Positions 24,798 to 32,155 of a stretch of DNA of 64,000 nucleotides are shown piece by piece. The notes beneath the pieces are model-generated. The model worked only from the letters and a program-made list of their open reading frames with translations. It had not been told where the DNA came from and ran no database searches. The number at the start of each line of letters is the position of its first letter. The stretch's first letter is position 1. The DNA lies in assembly GCA_024233515.1 (NCBI GenBank), contig JACKPO010000007.1, positions 1 through 64,000 of the forward strand. The letters run 5' to 3'. The DNA is from Chlamydiales bacterium (GTDB taxonomy: Bacteria; Chlamydiota; Chlamydiia; Chlamydiales; Simkaniaceae). A program made the position numbers and the translations under genes.

Positions 24798-25306
24798 AAG
24801 TGAGGGTCCAGAAAGTGAAGCTTCCTGGGCCACCGCGTATAAATCCATTTGACATGGGAAACGGTTTTTCTAGAATGGGCATAATCATTTCGATGACGAA
24901 AATAGGTTCTTAGCACCCATAAGACAATCGATTTTGACGAAAAGAGGCGTGACCACGACTCGAAATTTCCGTTGCAGATGGATTTTTTGTCCCAAATTCT
25001 TTTGAGACTTCTTTTGGTTACGCGATAGAGAAGAATAGGGAGAGGAAGGTCAAGCCAAATGATGGTATCTGCTTTAGGCCAGATGAGATGACGGAACTTT
25101 GATTGATTCCCACAGATAATCCATCGATCCTGACAGGTTGCCTTTTCGATGAGGGCGGCAAATTCCTCTTTTGGACGGAGGGTTCAATCGGGGAGCCAAT
25201 AGAGATCATCAAGGTCAGTGACGGGATTGCCAAGATTGCGCGCTAAGTGGCGACCAAGACTCGTTTTACCTGATCCACAGGATCCAATGATCACAATACG
25301 TTTCAT
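24794..25306 (-). pseudogene. P-loop NTPase (adenylate-kinase-like) with one internal stop
   Basis: Reading the minus strand from ATG 25306 gives a 171-codon frame with a P-loop, IVIIGSCGSGKTSLGRHLAR, and DLDDLYWLPD, but the next codon is TGA (25184-25186). It then continues in frame, TLRPKEEFAALIEKA and so on to the stop at 24794. In relatives of this topology-modulation/adenylate-kinase-like family I expect a Trp after LP-x, so a TGG to TGA change is the simplest explanation. The gene lies 12 bases after the DUF1003 gene, in the same direction. It is either freshly inactivated or a sequencing error. Confidence 0.8.
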
Positions 25307-25318
25307 AGGAGAAACAGT

Positions 25319-26047
25319 TTATGACTCGTCCTCTTTCCCTTTCAAGTGTTTTTTGTGGTGGACAAGATCTTCAGCGAGCTCAATCTGAATTTTTTGGAGC
25401 TCGATCAGAGACTCCCACTGGTGCTTCATGAAAATGTCGAGTTTTGAATGAAGCTGCTGAATCTCGAGCTCTGCTTTTAGATTAGTGCAATATTCTTCGT
25501 TAGCCTGGAGACGATCTTTCTCGGCCTGTCGATTTTGAGACATCATAATGATTGGCGCTTGGAGCGCAGCGAGACAAGAAAGAACAAGGTTCAGAAGAAT
25601 AAAAGGATAAGGATCAAAAGCATCATTGTAAAGGTAGAGGCTGTTAAAAATCATCCATCCAATTAGGACAACGAGAAAAGCAATAATAAACTTCCAGCTT
25701 CCTCCAAACTTTGCCACCCTATCGGCCATTTTTTCGCCCACAGTCAGGTCTCGTTCGAACATCTTATTCACGTTTTCAGCACGAATATCTTGATGGGCCA
25801 GACTCTCTAAAACTTCCCGCTCATGTTTCGAAAGAGCCCCCTTATCTTCCGTGAGAAGTTTTTCAATATGTTCACTACGAATTTCACGGAGGTCGGGATA
25901 ACAAATATAACCAGAAGTGTTAATCCCAGGATACTTCTTGCAGATCGTATCAAGGACAGAATTGCGAATCAGCCGGATCGGGAAGACTTTTGCATAAGAA
26001 AACTCTTGTTGGCAGATCTCACATTTTTTGCACTTCTGATTAGACAA
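25319..26047 (-). CDS. DUF1003 membrane protein
   Basis: 242 residues. The N-terminus carries a zinc-finger-like CKKCEICQQEF. Two membrane helices follow in the middle (FIIAFLVVLIGWMIFNSLYL and PFILLNLVLSCLAALQAPI), then MMSQNRQAEKDR, the DUF1003 hallmark, and a coiled-coil tail with AELEIQQLHSKLD. Function of the family is not established. It is the first gene of a two-gene unit with the broken P-loop NTPase, and is divergent from the MscS gene across 67 bases. Confidence 0.85.
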   Translation of the reverse strand: MSNQKCKKCEICQQEFSYAKVFPIRLIRNSVLDTICKKYPGINTSGYICYPDLREIRSEHIEKLLTEDKGALSKHEREVLESLAHQDIRAENVNKMFERDLTVGEKMADRVAKFGGSWKFIIAFLVVLIGWMIFNSLYLYNDAFDPYPFILLNLVLSCLAALQAPIIMMSQNRQAEKDRLQANEEYCTNLKAELEIQQLHSKLDIFMKHQWESLIELQKIQIELAEDLVHHKKHLKGKEDES

Positions 26048-26114
26048 GACTTTATTCCTTGTTTCGTGTATACCCTTTCTATAGAAAAATAGGTAATGAA
26101 AATCAATAGTTATT

Positions 26115-26948
26115 ATGGATGATATTTGGCATACAACGTTATTTAATATTCAAGGTGCTCCGATTAATTTAATTAAAGTGTTCTTTTTCTTACTTGTCGT
26201 TGTTTTTTCTATCCTGGGAGGAAAATGGGGAAGACGTGCCGTGGAAAAAGCCCTCTCCTATCAAAAACACCTTCACCCCTCCTCCTCTTATGCGATCGGG
26301 CGTCTAACCTACGGCTTGATCCTATTTGTGGGGATTTATATTGCACTCTCTCTTATTGGAATCAATTTGACAGGGATCGCTGTTGTTGCTGGTGCATTGA
26401 GTGTAGGGCTGGGATTTGGTCTTCAAACGATCATAAGTAATTTTATCTCAGGAATGATTATTCTAACTGAAAAAACCATTGCACCGGGGGATTTAGTGCA
26501 GATTGAATCAGGAGAGGTGGGTATTGTTCTCCGTGTGAATATCCGAAGTACTCTAATCGAAACGGCAGACTGTCGAAAAATGGTTGTTCCGAATACAGAG
26601 ATTGTCACAAAAAAACTCACTAACTGGTCAAAGGGAAAAGAGGGAGTTTTTCCCCTTTCAGTCCCCTTGAAAGTCAGTCGAGAAGTTGATCGAAAGATCT
26701 TTAAGGAGACCATTTTAGGTGCAATCGATAAAGATCTTGGAAAAAATAAGGAACACCCTTCAAAAATAAGGCTCCTTAAATTGACAGATAAACAACAAGA
26801 ATGGGAGCTGACTGTTTGGGTTGAAAAAAAGGATAAGGGGGTTGCCGCCTTTTTTGAAAACTTAGAAGGAGCTCTGACAAAAGAAGGGATTGTGTTGGAG
26901 TCCATTGACTACCCAAAAACGTTTGCATTTCTGGAGGAACATCGATGA
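26115..26948 (+). CDS. Small-conductance mechanosensitive channel (MscS family)
   Basis: 277 residues. Two to three membrane helices lead into the pore-lining helix GALSVGLGFGLQTIISNFIS, the glycine/alanine-packed segment typical of MscS. The cytoplasmic beta domain follows (PGDLVQIESGEVGIVLRVNI, then VVPNTEIVTKKLTNWSK). Such channels release solutes under osmotic downshock. The short size is that of a basic MscS. Its stop overlaps the dipeptidase start by four bases (ATGA). Confidence 0.92.
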   Translation: MDDIWHTTLFNIQGAPINLIKVFFFLLVVVFSILGGKWGRRAVEKALSYQKHLHPSSSYAIGRLTYGLILFVGIYIALSLIGINLTGIAVVAGALSVGLGFGLQTIISNFISGMIILTEKTIAPGDLVQIESGEVGIVLRVNIRSTLIETADCRKMVVPNTEIVTKKLTNWSKGKEGVFPLSVPLKVSREVDRKIFKETILGAIDKDLGKNKEHPSKIRLLKLTDKQQEWELTVWVEKKDKGVAAFFENLEGALTKEGIVLESIDYPKTFAFLEEHR

Positions 26949-27859
26949 ACCTTCCCATCTTCGATCTCCATTGTGATCTCCTTGCTTATCTCAGTGAAAT
27001 CGAAAAGAGTTCTCCCCTTGATGAAGCATCACGTTGTTCTCTCCCCTTGTTAGAGCAAGGGGGAGTCAAGTGGCAGACCCTTGCTGTCTTTTCAGAAAAA
27101 AAAGAAGGGTCACGCAAAGAGGCTAAAAATCAACTCGCCTGCTATCGACAAATGATGAGGGATTTTCCCGAGACACCTACGAACTTTTTGTTAGCTGTTG
27201 AAAGTTGTTGTGGTTTGTTGGAAGAAGAAGAACCTCTGGAGCTCTTATTTCCCCGTTTTGAGGAAGAGCAATGGCTCTATATCAGCTTAACGTGGAAAGA
27301 AGAGAACCGCTTTGGGGGTGGAGATCAAACGGAGGTCGGATTGAAACCTGATGGAGAGGTCCTTTTAGAATACATGGATGGGAAAGGAGTTGCAATTGAT
27401 CTTAGCCATACCTCCGATGCTCTCGCTGAGGGGATCATAAATCATATCGATAAGAAAGGGCTCAATTTGATTCCCATTGCAAGTCACTCTAATTTCCGCG
27501 CCATAAAAGACCATCCGCGGAATCTCCCTGATTACTTGGCAAAAGAAATCATCTATCGTGGAGGAGTGATTGGGATCAACTTTGTCCGTCATTTTGTCGG
27601 AAATGAGCCCCAAGATTTTCTAAACCATGTTGCACATGGTCTCTCTCTTGGAGGAGAAGAGGCCCTTGCTTTAGGAGCCGATTTCTTCGGTGGGATTTCT
27701 CTGCCAGCGATCGAGCATCTGAAACCCTTTTATCAAGAGCCTTTTTCGAGCAGTCGTTGTTATCCTGAGTTTCTCAAGTGTCTCAGAAAAGAATTTTCTG
27801 AGGCGCAAGTTCAAAAGATTGCCTCTCAGAATGCCAAGAGACTATCTCTGAGAAGCTGA
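26945..27859 (+). CDS. Membrane dipeptidase family (peptidase M19)
   Basis: 304 residues of the renal dipeptidase fold, a zinc-dependent TIM barrel that hydrolyses dipeptides. It starts IFDLHCDLLAYL (zinc ligands His and Asp) and contains VAIDLSHTSDALAEGI, IASHSNFRAIKDHPRN and a late LALGADFFGG. It lacks a signal peptide and is translationally coupled to the MscS gene by ATGA. At its 3' end it overlaps the convergent hydrolase by 18 bases. Peptide scavenging in an intracellular bacterium is a plausible role. Confidence 0.9.
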   Translation: MNLPIFDLHCDLLAYLSEIEKSSPLDEASRCSLPLLEQGGVKWQTLAVFSEKKEGSRKEAKNQLACYRQMMRDFPETPTNFLLAVESCCGLLEEEEPLELLFPRFEEEQWLYISLTWKEENRFGGGDQTEVGLKPDGEVLLEYMDGKGVAIDLSHTSDALAEGIINHIDKKGLNLIPIASHSNFRAIKDHPRNLPDYLAKEIIYRGGVIGINFVRHFVGNEPQDFLNHVAHGLSLGGEEALALGADFFGGISLPAIEHLKPFYQEPFSSSRCYPEFLKCLRKEFSEAQVQKIASQNAKRLSLRS

Positions 27860-28651
27860 TTCCTGAACATGTTTTTGAATCAGGGAAATAACCTGATCTC
27901 GCCGTTCCACATGTGCCATGTGGCCAACGCGAGGGAAAGGATAAAGGGTCGAAGTTTTTAAGTGTTGTTTGAGATATTCAGCGCACCACAGAGGACTTGA
28001 TAAATCTTCTTCCCCAGCAATCAGAAGAAAATCTGCCTCAATATCCGCGAGAAAGGGGGAAGAATCAAAAGCTTGAAGAGCTACAAATTGTCCTAAGAAT
28101 CCTTCTGCAGTTTGAGGATAGGGATTCTTTGCCATTTCCTCTGCTTTTTCTTTATATTTCTCAGGGTATGTCACGAAATCGCGGCTAAAAAGCCAAGGAA
28201 TAACTGTCTCAACAATCAGCTCAATGGGGACTCCTGCAGCCATTAGCTTTGCTGTTGTCGAAATCTTTAGGAGGGAAGCACTCGGAAGTTGATGGAAGGG
28301 GGCGATAAGGACCCCTTTATCGATCCGCTCGGGGTATTGATAGGCGATCATTTGTGTAACCGCTGTTCCCATTGAAGAGCCGACAAAACTTGCCCGTTCA
28401 ATATCGAGATGATCGAGGAGCCTTATAGTATCTTCCGCCATCATTTCGATCGTATAAGGTCCTTTAGGAGCACTTGTTTGGCCTGCACCACGGTGATCAA
28501 GAAGGATCATTTGATAGTTTTTCTCAAAATGCTCGACATAGGAGTGCCAGGTCATATGATGAGTGGAGAATCCCGATAAAAAGACGAGAGGGGATCCCTT
28601 CCCATGGGTTTCGTAGTAAAGATCAATGTCATTGACTTTGGCAAAAGGCAC
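27842..28651 (-). CDS. Alpha/beta hydrolase (downstream paralogue)
   Basis: About 269 residues from GTG 28651, which has AAGGA five bases upstream; an ATG at 28684 is further inside the upstream gene. The alpha/beta-hydrolase fold shows the oxyanion region VFLSGFSTHHMTW, the nucleophile Ser in FVGSSMGTAV, an Asp region LLIAGEEDLSS and the catalytic His in RVGHMAHVERR. It is clearly related to the neighbouring hydrolase at 28629-29426 (shared PYTIEM/PYTIEL, YPERIDKGVLIAPF and YPDRLLNGVLVAPF), so the pair arose by tandem duplication. Substrate unknown. The two overlap by 23 bases. Confidence 0.88.
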   Translation of the reverse strand: MPFAKVNDIDLYYETHGKGSPLVFLSGFSTHHMTWHSYVEHFEKNYQMILLDHRGAGQTSAPKGPYTIEMMAEDTIRLLDHLDIERASFVGSSMGTAVTQMIAYQYPERIDKGVLIAPFHQLPSASLLKISTTAKLMAAGVPIELIVETVIPWLFSRDFVTYPEKYKEKAEEMAKNPYPQTAEGFLGQFVALQAFDSSPFLADIEADFLLIAGEEDLSSPLWCAEYLKQHLKTSTLYPFPRVGHMAHVERRDQVISLIQKHVQESASQR

Positions 28652-29426
28652 GTGTTTCCTTAATGATCGTTTCCGGGGCTTCAATATGGAGCATATGACT
28701 TAATTTTGGAAGTCCGATTAACTTCCCATTCGGGAGAAGTTTCTCCAAGATTTTTGCTGAATAGTAAGGAGTGTAAAGATCTTCTCTTCCTGCTAATAGA
28801 AGGAGGGGGTTTTGGATCTTTGGGAGCTCATCTGTTAAGTCAAATGCTTTAATGGCTTCCAATTGTCCTAGATATCCCTCTGGAGATTGAGGATAGGGAT
28901 CGTTCATGAGCTTATCGATTGTGTCCTTCACTCGCTTTGGATCGGAGAGGTAATCATTGCTATAGATCCAGGGGAGAATCGTCTCTAAAGTAAGTTCTGG
29001 AGGGGCACCTGCTTCAAAGAGTTTTGAGACGCTGTTTGCTTGCATAATCGCTGTTGAAGGAAGGGCATTAAAAGGCGCTACAAGAACCCCGTTTAAAAGG
29101 CGATCAGGATATTTAAGCCCAATCATCTGGATGATAGCACTTCCCATTGAAAACCCTAGCATGTGCGCTTTTTCAATGCTTAAAGCATCCATCAAAGCAA
29201 TCACATCGCTAGCTAGGAGTTCAATAGTGTAGGGTGGGGGTGTGGCTGTTGTTTGTCCACTGCCGCGATTATCAAATAAAAAAACTTCAAAAAAATCTTT
29301 CAGTTTGGGAAATATTTTTTCCCACATCCCAGAATGATTAGTAAAACCTGAAATTAAAATAATCGGATCGCCTTTCCCGTGTTTTTCATAGGAGAAATCG
29401 ATTCCATTTGCACGAATTTTTTCCAT
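28629..29426 (-). CDS. Alpha/beta hydrolase (upstream paralogue)
   Basis: About 265 residues from ATG 29426, with AGGA eight bases upstream; a longer frame to 29453 has a poorer start. Motifs: IILISGFTNHSGMW for the oxyanion hole, MLGFSMGSAII with the nucleophile Ser, LLLAGREDLYTP with the Asp and KLSHMLHIEAPE with the His. It is a tandem paralogue of the downstream gene and probably shares a transcript with it. The family includes esterases and carboxylesterase-like enzymes; a specific role cannot be given. Confidence 0.88.
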   Translation of the reverse strand: MEKIRANGIDFSYEKHGKGDPIILISGFTNHSGMWEKIFPKLKDFFEVFLFDNRGSGQTTATPPPYTIELLASDVIALMDALSIEKAHMLGFSMGSAIIQMIGLKYPDRLLNGVLVAPFNALPSTAIMQANSVSKLFEAGAPPELTLETILPWIYSNDYLSDPKRVKDTIDKLMNDPYPQSPEGYLGQLEAIKAFDLTDELPKIQNPLLLLAGREDLYTPYYSAKILEKLLPNGKLIGLPKLSHMLHIEAPETIIKETRAFCQSQ

Positions 29427-29509
29427 CAACATCCTGCTAAAAAACATTAACATAACAAAAAGAAAAAAATAGTGATAGACAAAAAGAAGTCAACCATGAT
29501 ACACGTAAA

Positions 29510-29627
29510 GGCAAGTGAAAGCGTTGGGGGCCTAACCCGAGCTTCACAAACAAACTTCCCCCTTCTTTTTCCAGACTGAAAAGTCTGGTCCCCGGCCGTT
29601 GTGTGAAAGCACGACGGCCTTTTTTTT
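29510..29627 (+). ncRNA. Candidate structured small RNA
   Basis: In a gene-free region between two minus-strand operons, the plus strand carries consecutive stems: a G-rich segment (GTTGGGGGCC) that can pair with CTTCCCCC, a perfect CCAGACT-GAAA-AGTCTGG tetraloop hairpin (29571-29588), and a final ten-base-pair stem with eight T. This is the layout of an independently transcribed small RNA ending at its terminator. It does not contain the SRP RNA or tmRNA signatures. A possible -10-like ATGATAC lies near 29497. No known family recognised. Confidence 0.5.
29594..29627 (+). terminator. Strong intrinsic terminator
   Basis: GGCCGTTGTG pairs with CACGACGGCC (one G-T pair) around a six-base loop, followed by eight T. 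No plus-strand protein gene ends here, which is why a small RNA is proposed upstream. Confidence 0.85.
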
Positions 29628-29628
29628 G

Positions 29629-29793
29629 GTTTGGGGGTGTGGGGATTTTTTTTCATTCTGGTCACCCATCTTTTGGGATTCTTTGGTCTAGTGCTCCTAG
29701 GAAAGGGCTAGAGGCCCTTCCCGTCGTTGCACTAGGCCAAATGATCCTCAAAATCTAGGCCACCAAAATGAAAACATCCCCACACCCCCAAAC
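29629..29793 (+). repeat. 165-bp giant imperfect hairpin
   Basis: GTTTGGGGGTGTGGGGA at 29629-29645 is the exact complement of 29777-29793. Inner segments also pair: TCATTCTGGTCACC with GGCCACCAAAATGA, TTTGGTCTAGTGC with GCACTAGGCCAAA, and a central GGGCTAGAGGCCC. The whole unit folds on itself, as expected for a non-autonomous inverted-repeat element. It is seen once in this window and has no coding sequence. Confidence 0.75.
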
Positions 29794-30061
29794 AGGATCT
29801 TTTTATATTATTATTTGATGAAATAAAAATTATCTCCTATATCCAATGGTTAGAAACCGCAGGAATCGCCGTGAGGTCATTGTTCAACAGCCTTATTCCG
29901 AGGAGATCCGTAAAAGACTATCACCCGTGAAGTGGTTGAAGGAGTTGTTCTCTTCGATGAGGTTTCTTCACATGAGGTAGCGGCTTTCACGATCGATAGC
30001 AGTTTAGTGACAGGGATGTTTCAAAGACTTGTTCTGGCGAGACTTCTGTAGCCAATGAGGC
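29794..30061. other. Gene-free stretch with possible decayed coding sequence
   Basis: No convincing gene. Two short plus-strand frames look protein-like but broken: 29846-29980 (MVRNRRNRREVIVQQPYSEE) and, in another frame, a segment reading VEGVVLFDEVSSHEVAAF up to a stop near 30052. They may be remnants of one frameshifted gene that I cannot identify. Confidence 0.3.
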
Positions 30062-31222
30062 TTAAAAAAAAACTTTCAGTTTGTCGAGGAACGACTTTCT
30101 TTTGGGGGAGTTTTCCTCGCTTTCTGTTGCTTGGAAATCTTCGAGAAGAGATTTTTGTTTGTTTGAGAGATTGACAGGGGTCTCGACGTGAACATGGATA
30201 AGGAGATCTCCCTTGCCATGCCCGTGAACGTTTTTCATCCCTTCCCCTTTAACGCGGAGAACCTTTCCTGTTTGTGTTCCCTCAGGAATAGACAGGCGGA
30301 CCGGTTTTTTTGAGAGGAGGCGGGGGATGTCTTTCTTGCATCCAAGAGCTGCTTCCGAAAAAGTAATCGGGAGTTCAAGGATAAGATCATCTCCTTCTCT
30401 TTTGAAAACTTCGTGAGGTTTCACGTTGATGTAGACGTAAAGGTCTCCAGGAGGGCCTCCATTTTCACCAGCATCACCGTAGCCAGCCATCTTCAGGCGC
30501 ATGCCATCATCGATTCCAGCGGGGATTGGGACCTTAACCCGTTCTTTCTTTTTCACTTTTCCCGCGCCGTGACATTCATCGCAAGGAGCGGTAATCATTT
30601 TCCCTGATCCATGGCAGTGAGGGCAGGTGCTCGACATACTGAAGAATCCACGCGATTGGTGGAGTTGCCCAGTGCCATGGCAAGTGGTGCACGTTTTGAT
30701 ATCGGATGGAGAGCGCGCTCCATTCCCTTTGCACTTGCCGCATTCTGCGTAGTTGGTGACAGCGATTTCTTTTTCGATTCCCTTTGCAGCATCTTCAAAA
30801 CTGACAGAAAGTTGAGCTTTTTTACTGACACCTTGGCGTGCGTAGTGTTGAGGTTCCCCTGCAAATCCACCACCAAAGAACGAATCGAAAATAGTGTCAC
30901 CACCTGGACCACCAGGTCCGCCACCGCCGCCAAAGGCACCCATGAATGTGCGAAGCGCTTCTTCCATGGAGGAAAAGCCTGCGCCACCACCCATGCCGCC
31001 CCCTTTTAGGGCGTCAGCACCGTATTGGTCATACATTTGACGTTTTTGTTCATCACTTAAGACTTCGTAAGCTTCAGAGACTTCCTTAAACTTTTTCTCG
31101 GAGTCGGGATTGTCTTTGTTTTTATCGGGATGATACTTAAGCGCAAGCTTTCGATAAGCTTTTTTGATCTCATCTTGGCTTGCGTCTCGTGGAACGCCTA
31201 AAACTTGATAATAGTCTGTCAT
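30062..31222 (-). CDS. dnaJ: Chaperone protein DnaJ
   Basis: 386-residue type I Hsp40 that stimulates DnaK and delivers unfolded proteins. The J domain (1-70) has YHPDKNKDN with the HPD tripeptide. A Gly/Phe-rich linker (about 73-120) follows. The zinc-binding domain has four repeats: CGKCKGNG, CTTCHGTG, CPHCHGSG and CDECHGAG. Two C-terminal substrate-binding barrels complete it (KVPIPAGIDDGMRLKMAGYG). It follows rpsU by 24 bases in the same direction, an arrangement I recall from Chlamydia. Confidence 0.97.
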   Translation of the reverse strand: MTDYYQVLGVPRDASQDEIKKAYRKLALKYHPDKNKDNPDSEKKFKEVSEAYEVLSDEQKRQMYDQYGADALKGGGMGGGAGFSSMEEALRTFMGAFGGGGGPGGPGGDTIFDSFFGGGFAGEPQHYARQGVSKKAQLSVSFEDAAKGIEKEIAVTNYAECGKCKGNGARSPSDIKTCTTCHGTGQLHQSRGFFSMSSTCPHCHGSGKMITAPCDECHGAGKVKKKERVKVPIPAGIDDGMRLKMAGYGDAGENGGPPGDLYVYINVKPHEVFKREGDDLILELPITFSEAALGCKKDIPRLLSKKPVRLSIPEGTQTGKVLRVKGEGMKNVHGHGKGDLLIHVHVETPVNLSNKQKSLLEDFQATESEENSPKRKSFLDKLKVFF

Positions 31223-31246
31223 ATGCGCTTAAGTATTATTGCGAAA

Positions 31247-31432
31247 TTATCGGCTTTTTTTGACTTTGTACTTGAGAGCTGCCTTTGACTTAGCTCTTTT
31301 GCGTACAGAAGGTTTATCATAAAAGCGGTGTGCTTTCGCAGCTTTCATAATTCCTTCTTTATCGAGCTTCTTCTTGAGAGCTCTTAGAGCTTTGTCAATT
31401 GATTCGCCTGTACGAACCTTTACATTCGGCAT
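31247..31432 (-). CDS. rpsU: 30S ribosomal protein S21
   Basis: 61 residues, small basic ribosomal protein needed for initiation on the 30S subunit. MPNVKVRTGESIDKALRALK and KAHRFYDKPSVRKRAKSKAA are family-typical. It stands upstream of dnaJ in the same transcript. A GGATGTGATC segment precedes the ATG. Confidence 0.95.
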   Translation of the reverse strand: MPNVKVRTGESIDKALRALKKKLDKEGIMKAAKAHRFYDKPSVRKRAKSKAALKYKVKKSR

Positions 31433-31523
31433 AAAAAGATCACATCCTTAGCATTTTTGTTTAAAGTACAATCGCCCATCATGGGTCGACTTTAACCATT
31501 CTATACCACATTCCCCTTATTAT

Positions 31524-32048
31524 TCAAGTTTTTAGGTAGCAAACCTCTGCTTTGTGGCTAGAGGAAGGGAGGGTATCAAGAAATTTCTTTAATAAATAGG
31601 AGGTTAGAAAGGGGAGGTTGAGGTCACAAGAGACCTCGAGATTTCCCTGGGTCATGATGGGCTCCTCAAAGGCAATCTCTTCACCAGACCGCTTTCCTGA
31701 AAGGAGATAGAGCTGCTGGGAGCGGGCGTCGGTGGCAATAGTGAAGGGGCCGTCCTCTTCAGGGGTGTAAATCATCAGGCTGCAGAAGGGAAGAAGGGGG
31801 ATCCCCTTTGCAAAGGCAAGGGTTTTAGCGGTCATGACCCCAACGCGGGTGCCAGTAAATGAGCCAGGGCCCGTTCCGACTGCGATGAAGTCAATCTCCT
31901 CGTTTTCAAGGAGTTTTTCAAGAGCAGGGAGGAGAGTTTGTGATTGCTTTAGAGGCGGAAGATGTTCGATGAGGAGCTCTCCCTTTTTCCAAAGAGCCAC
32001 AAAGCTATCGGGACCGCTGGTGTCAATAATGAGAAATTGTTTATCCAT
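31524..32048 (-). CDS. tsaB: tRNA threonylcarbamoyladenosine biosynthesis protein TsaB
   Basis: 174 residues of the YeaZ/TsaB actin-like fold, the scaffold that pairs with TsaD to make t6A37 on ANN-decoding tRNAs. It begins FLIIDTSGPDSFVALWKKGE and has the defining IDFIAVGTGPGSFTGTRVGV and KTLAFAKGIPLLPFCSL. It is shorter than the roughly 230-residue E. coli protein; the second lobe is reduced. It is divergent from lon, as I recall in Chlamydia. Confidence 0.92.
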   Translation of the reverse strand: MDKQFLIIDTSGPDSFVALWKKGELLIEHLPPLKQSQTLLPALEKLLENEEIDFIAVGTGPGSFTGTRVGVMTAKTLAFAKGIPLLPFCSLMIYTPEEDGPFTIATDARSQQLYLLSGKRSGEEIAFEEPIMTQGNLEVSCDLNLPFLTSYLLKKFLDTLPSSSHKAEVCYLKT

Positions 32049-32155
32049 GCAAACAGTATAACGGAGTTGTTTTTATTTTGCAGGGGCCAGTATACAAAAA
32101 GTATGGGGAATGATAGACTAATCAAGAATATATTTAAGCATTAAGAGGTTAACAA

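Noticed and set aside
25018..25233. Short minus-strand ORF as a separate gene
   Set aside because: It is a different frame of the P-loop NTPase pseudogene, whose own frame shows clear motifs.
29447..29665. Minus-strand 72-codon ORF
   Set aside because: It is low-complexity, crosses the terminator and small-RNA candidate, and has no ribosome-binding site or protein-like pattern.
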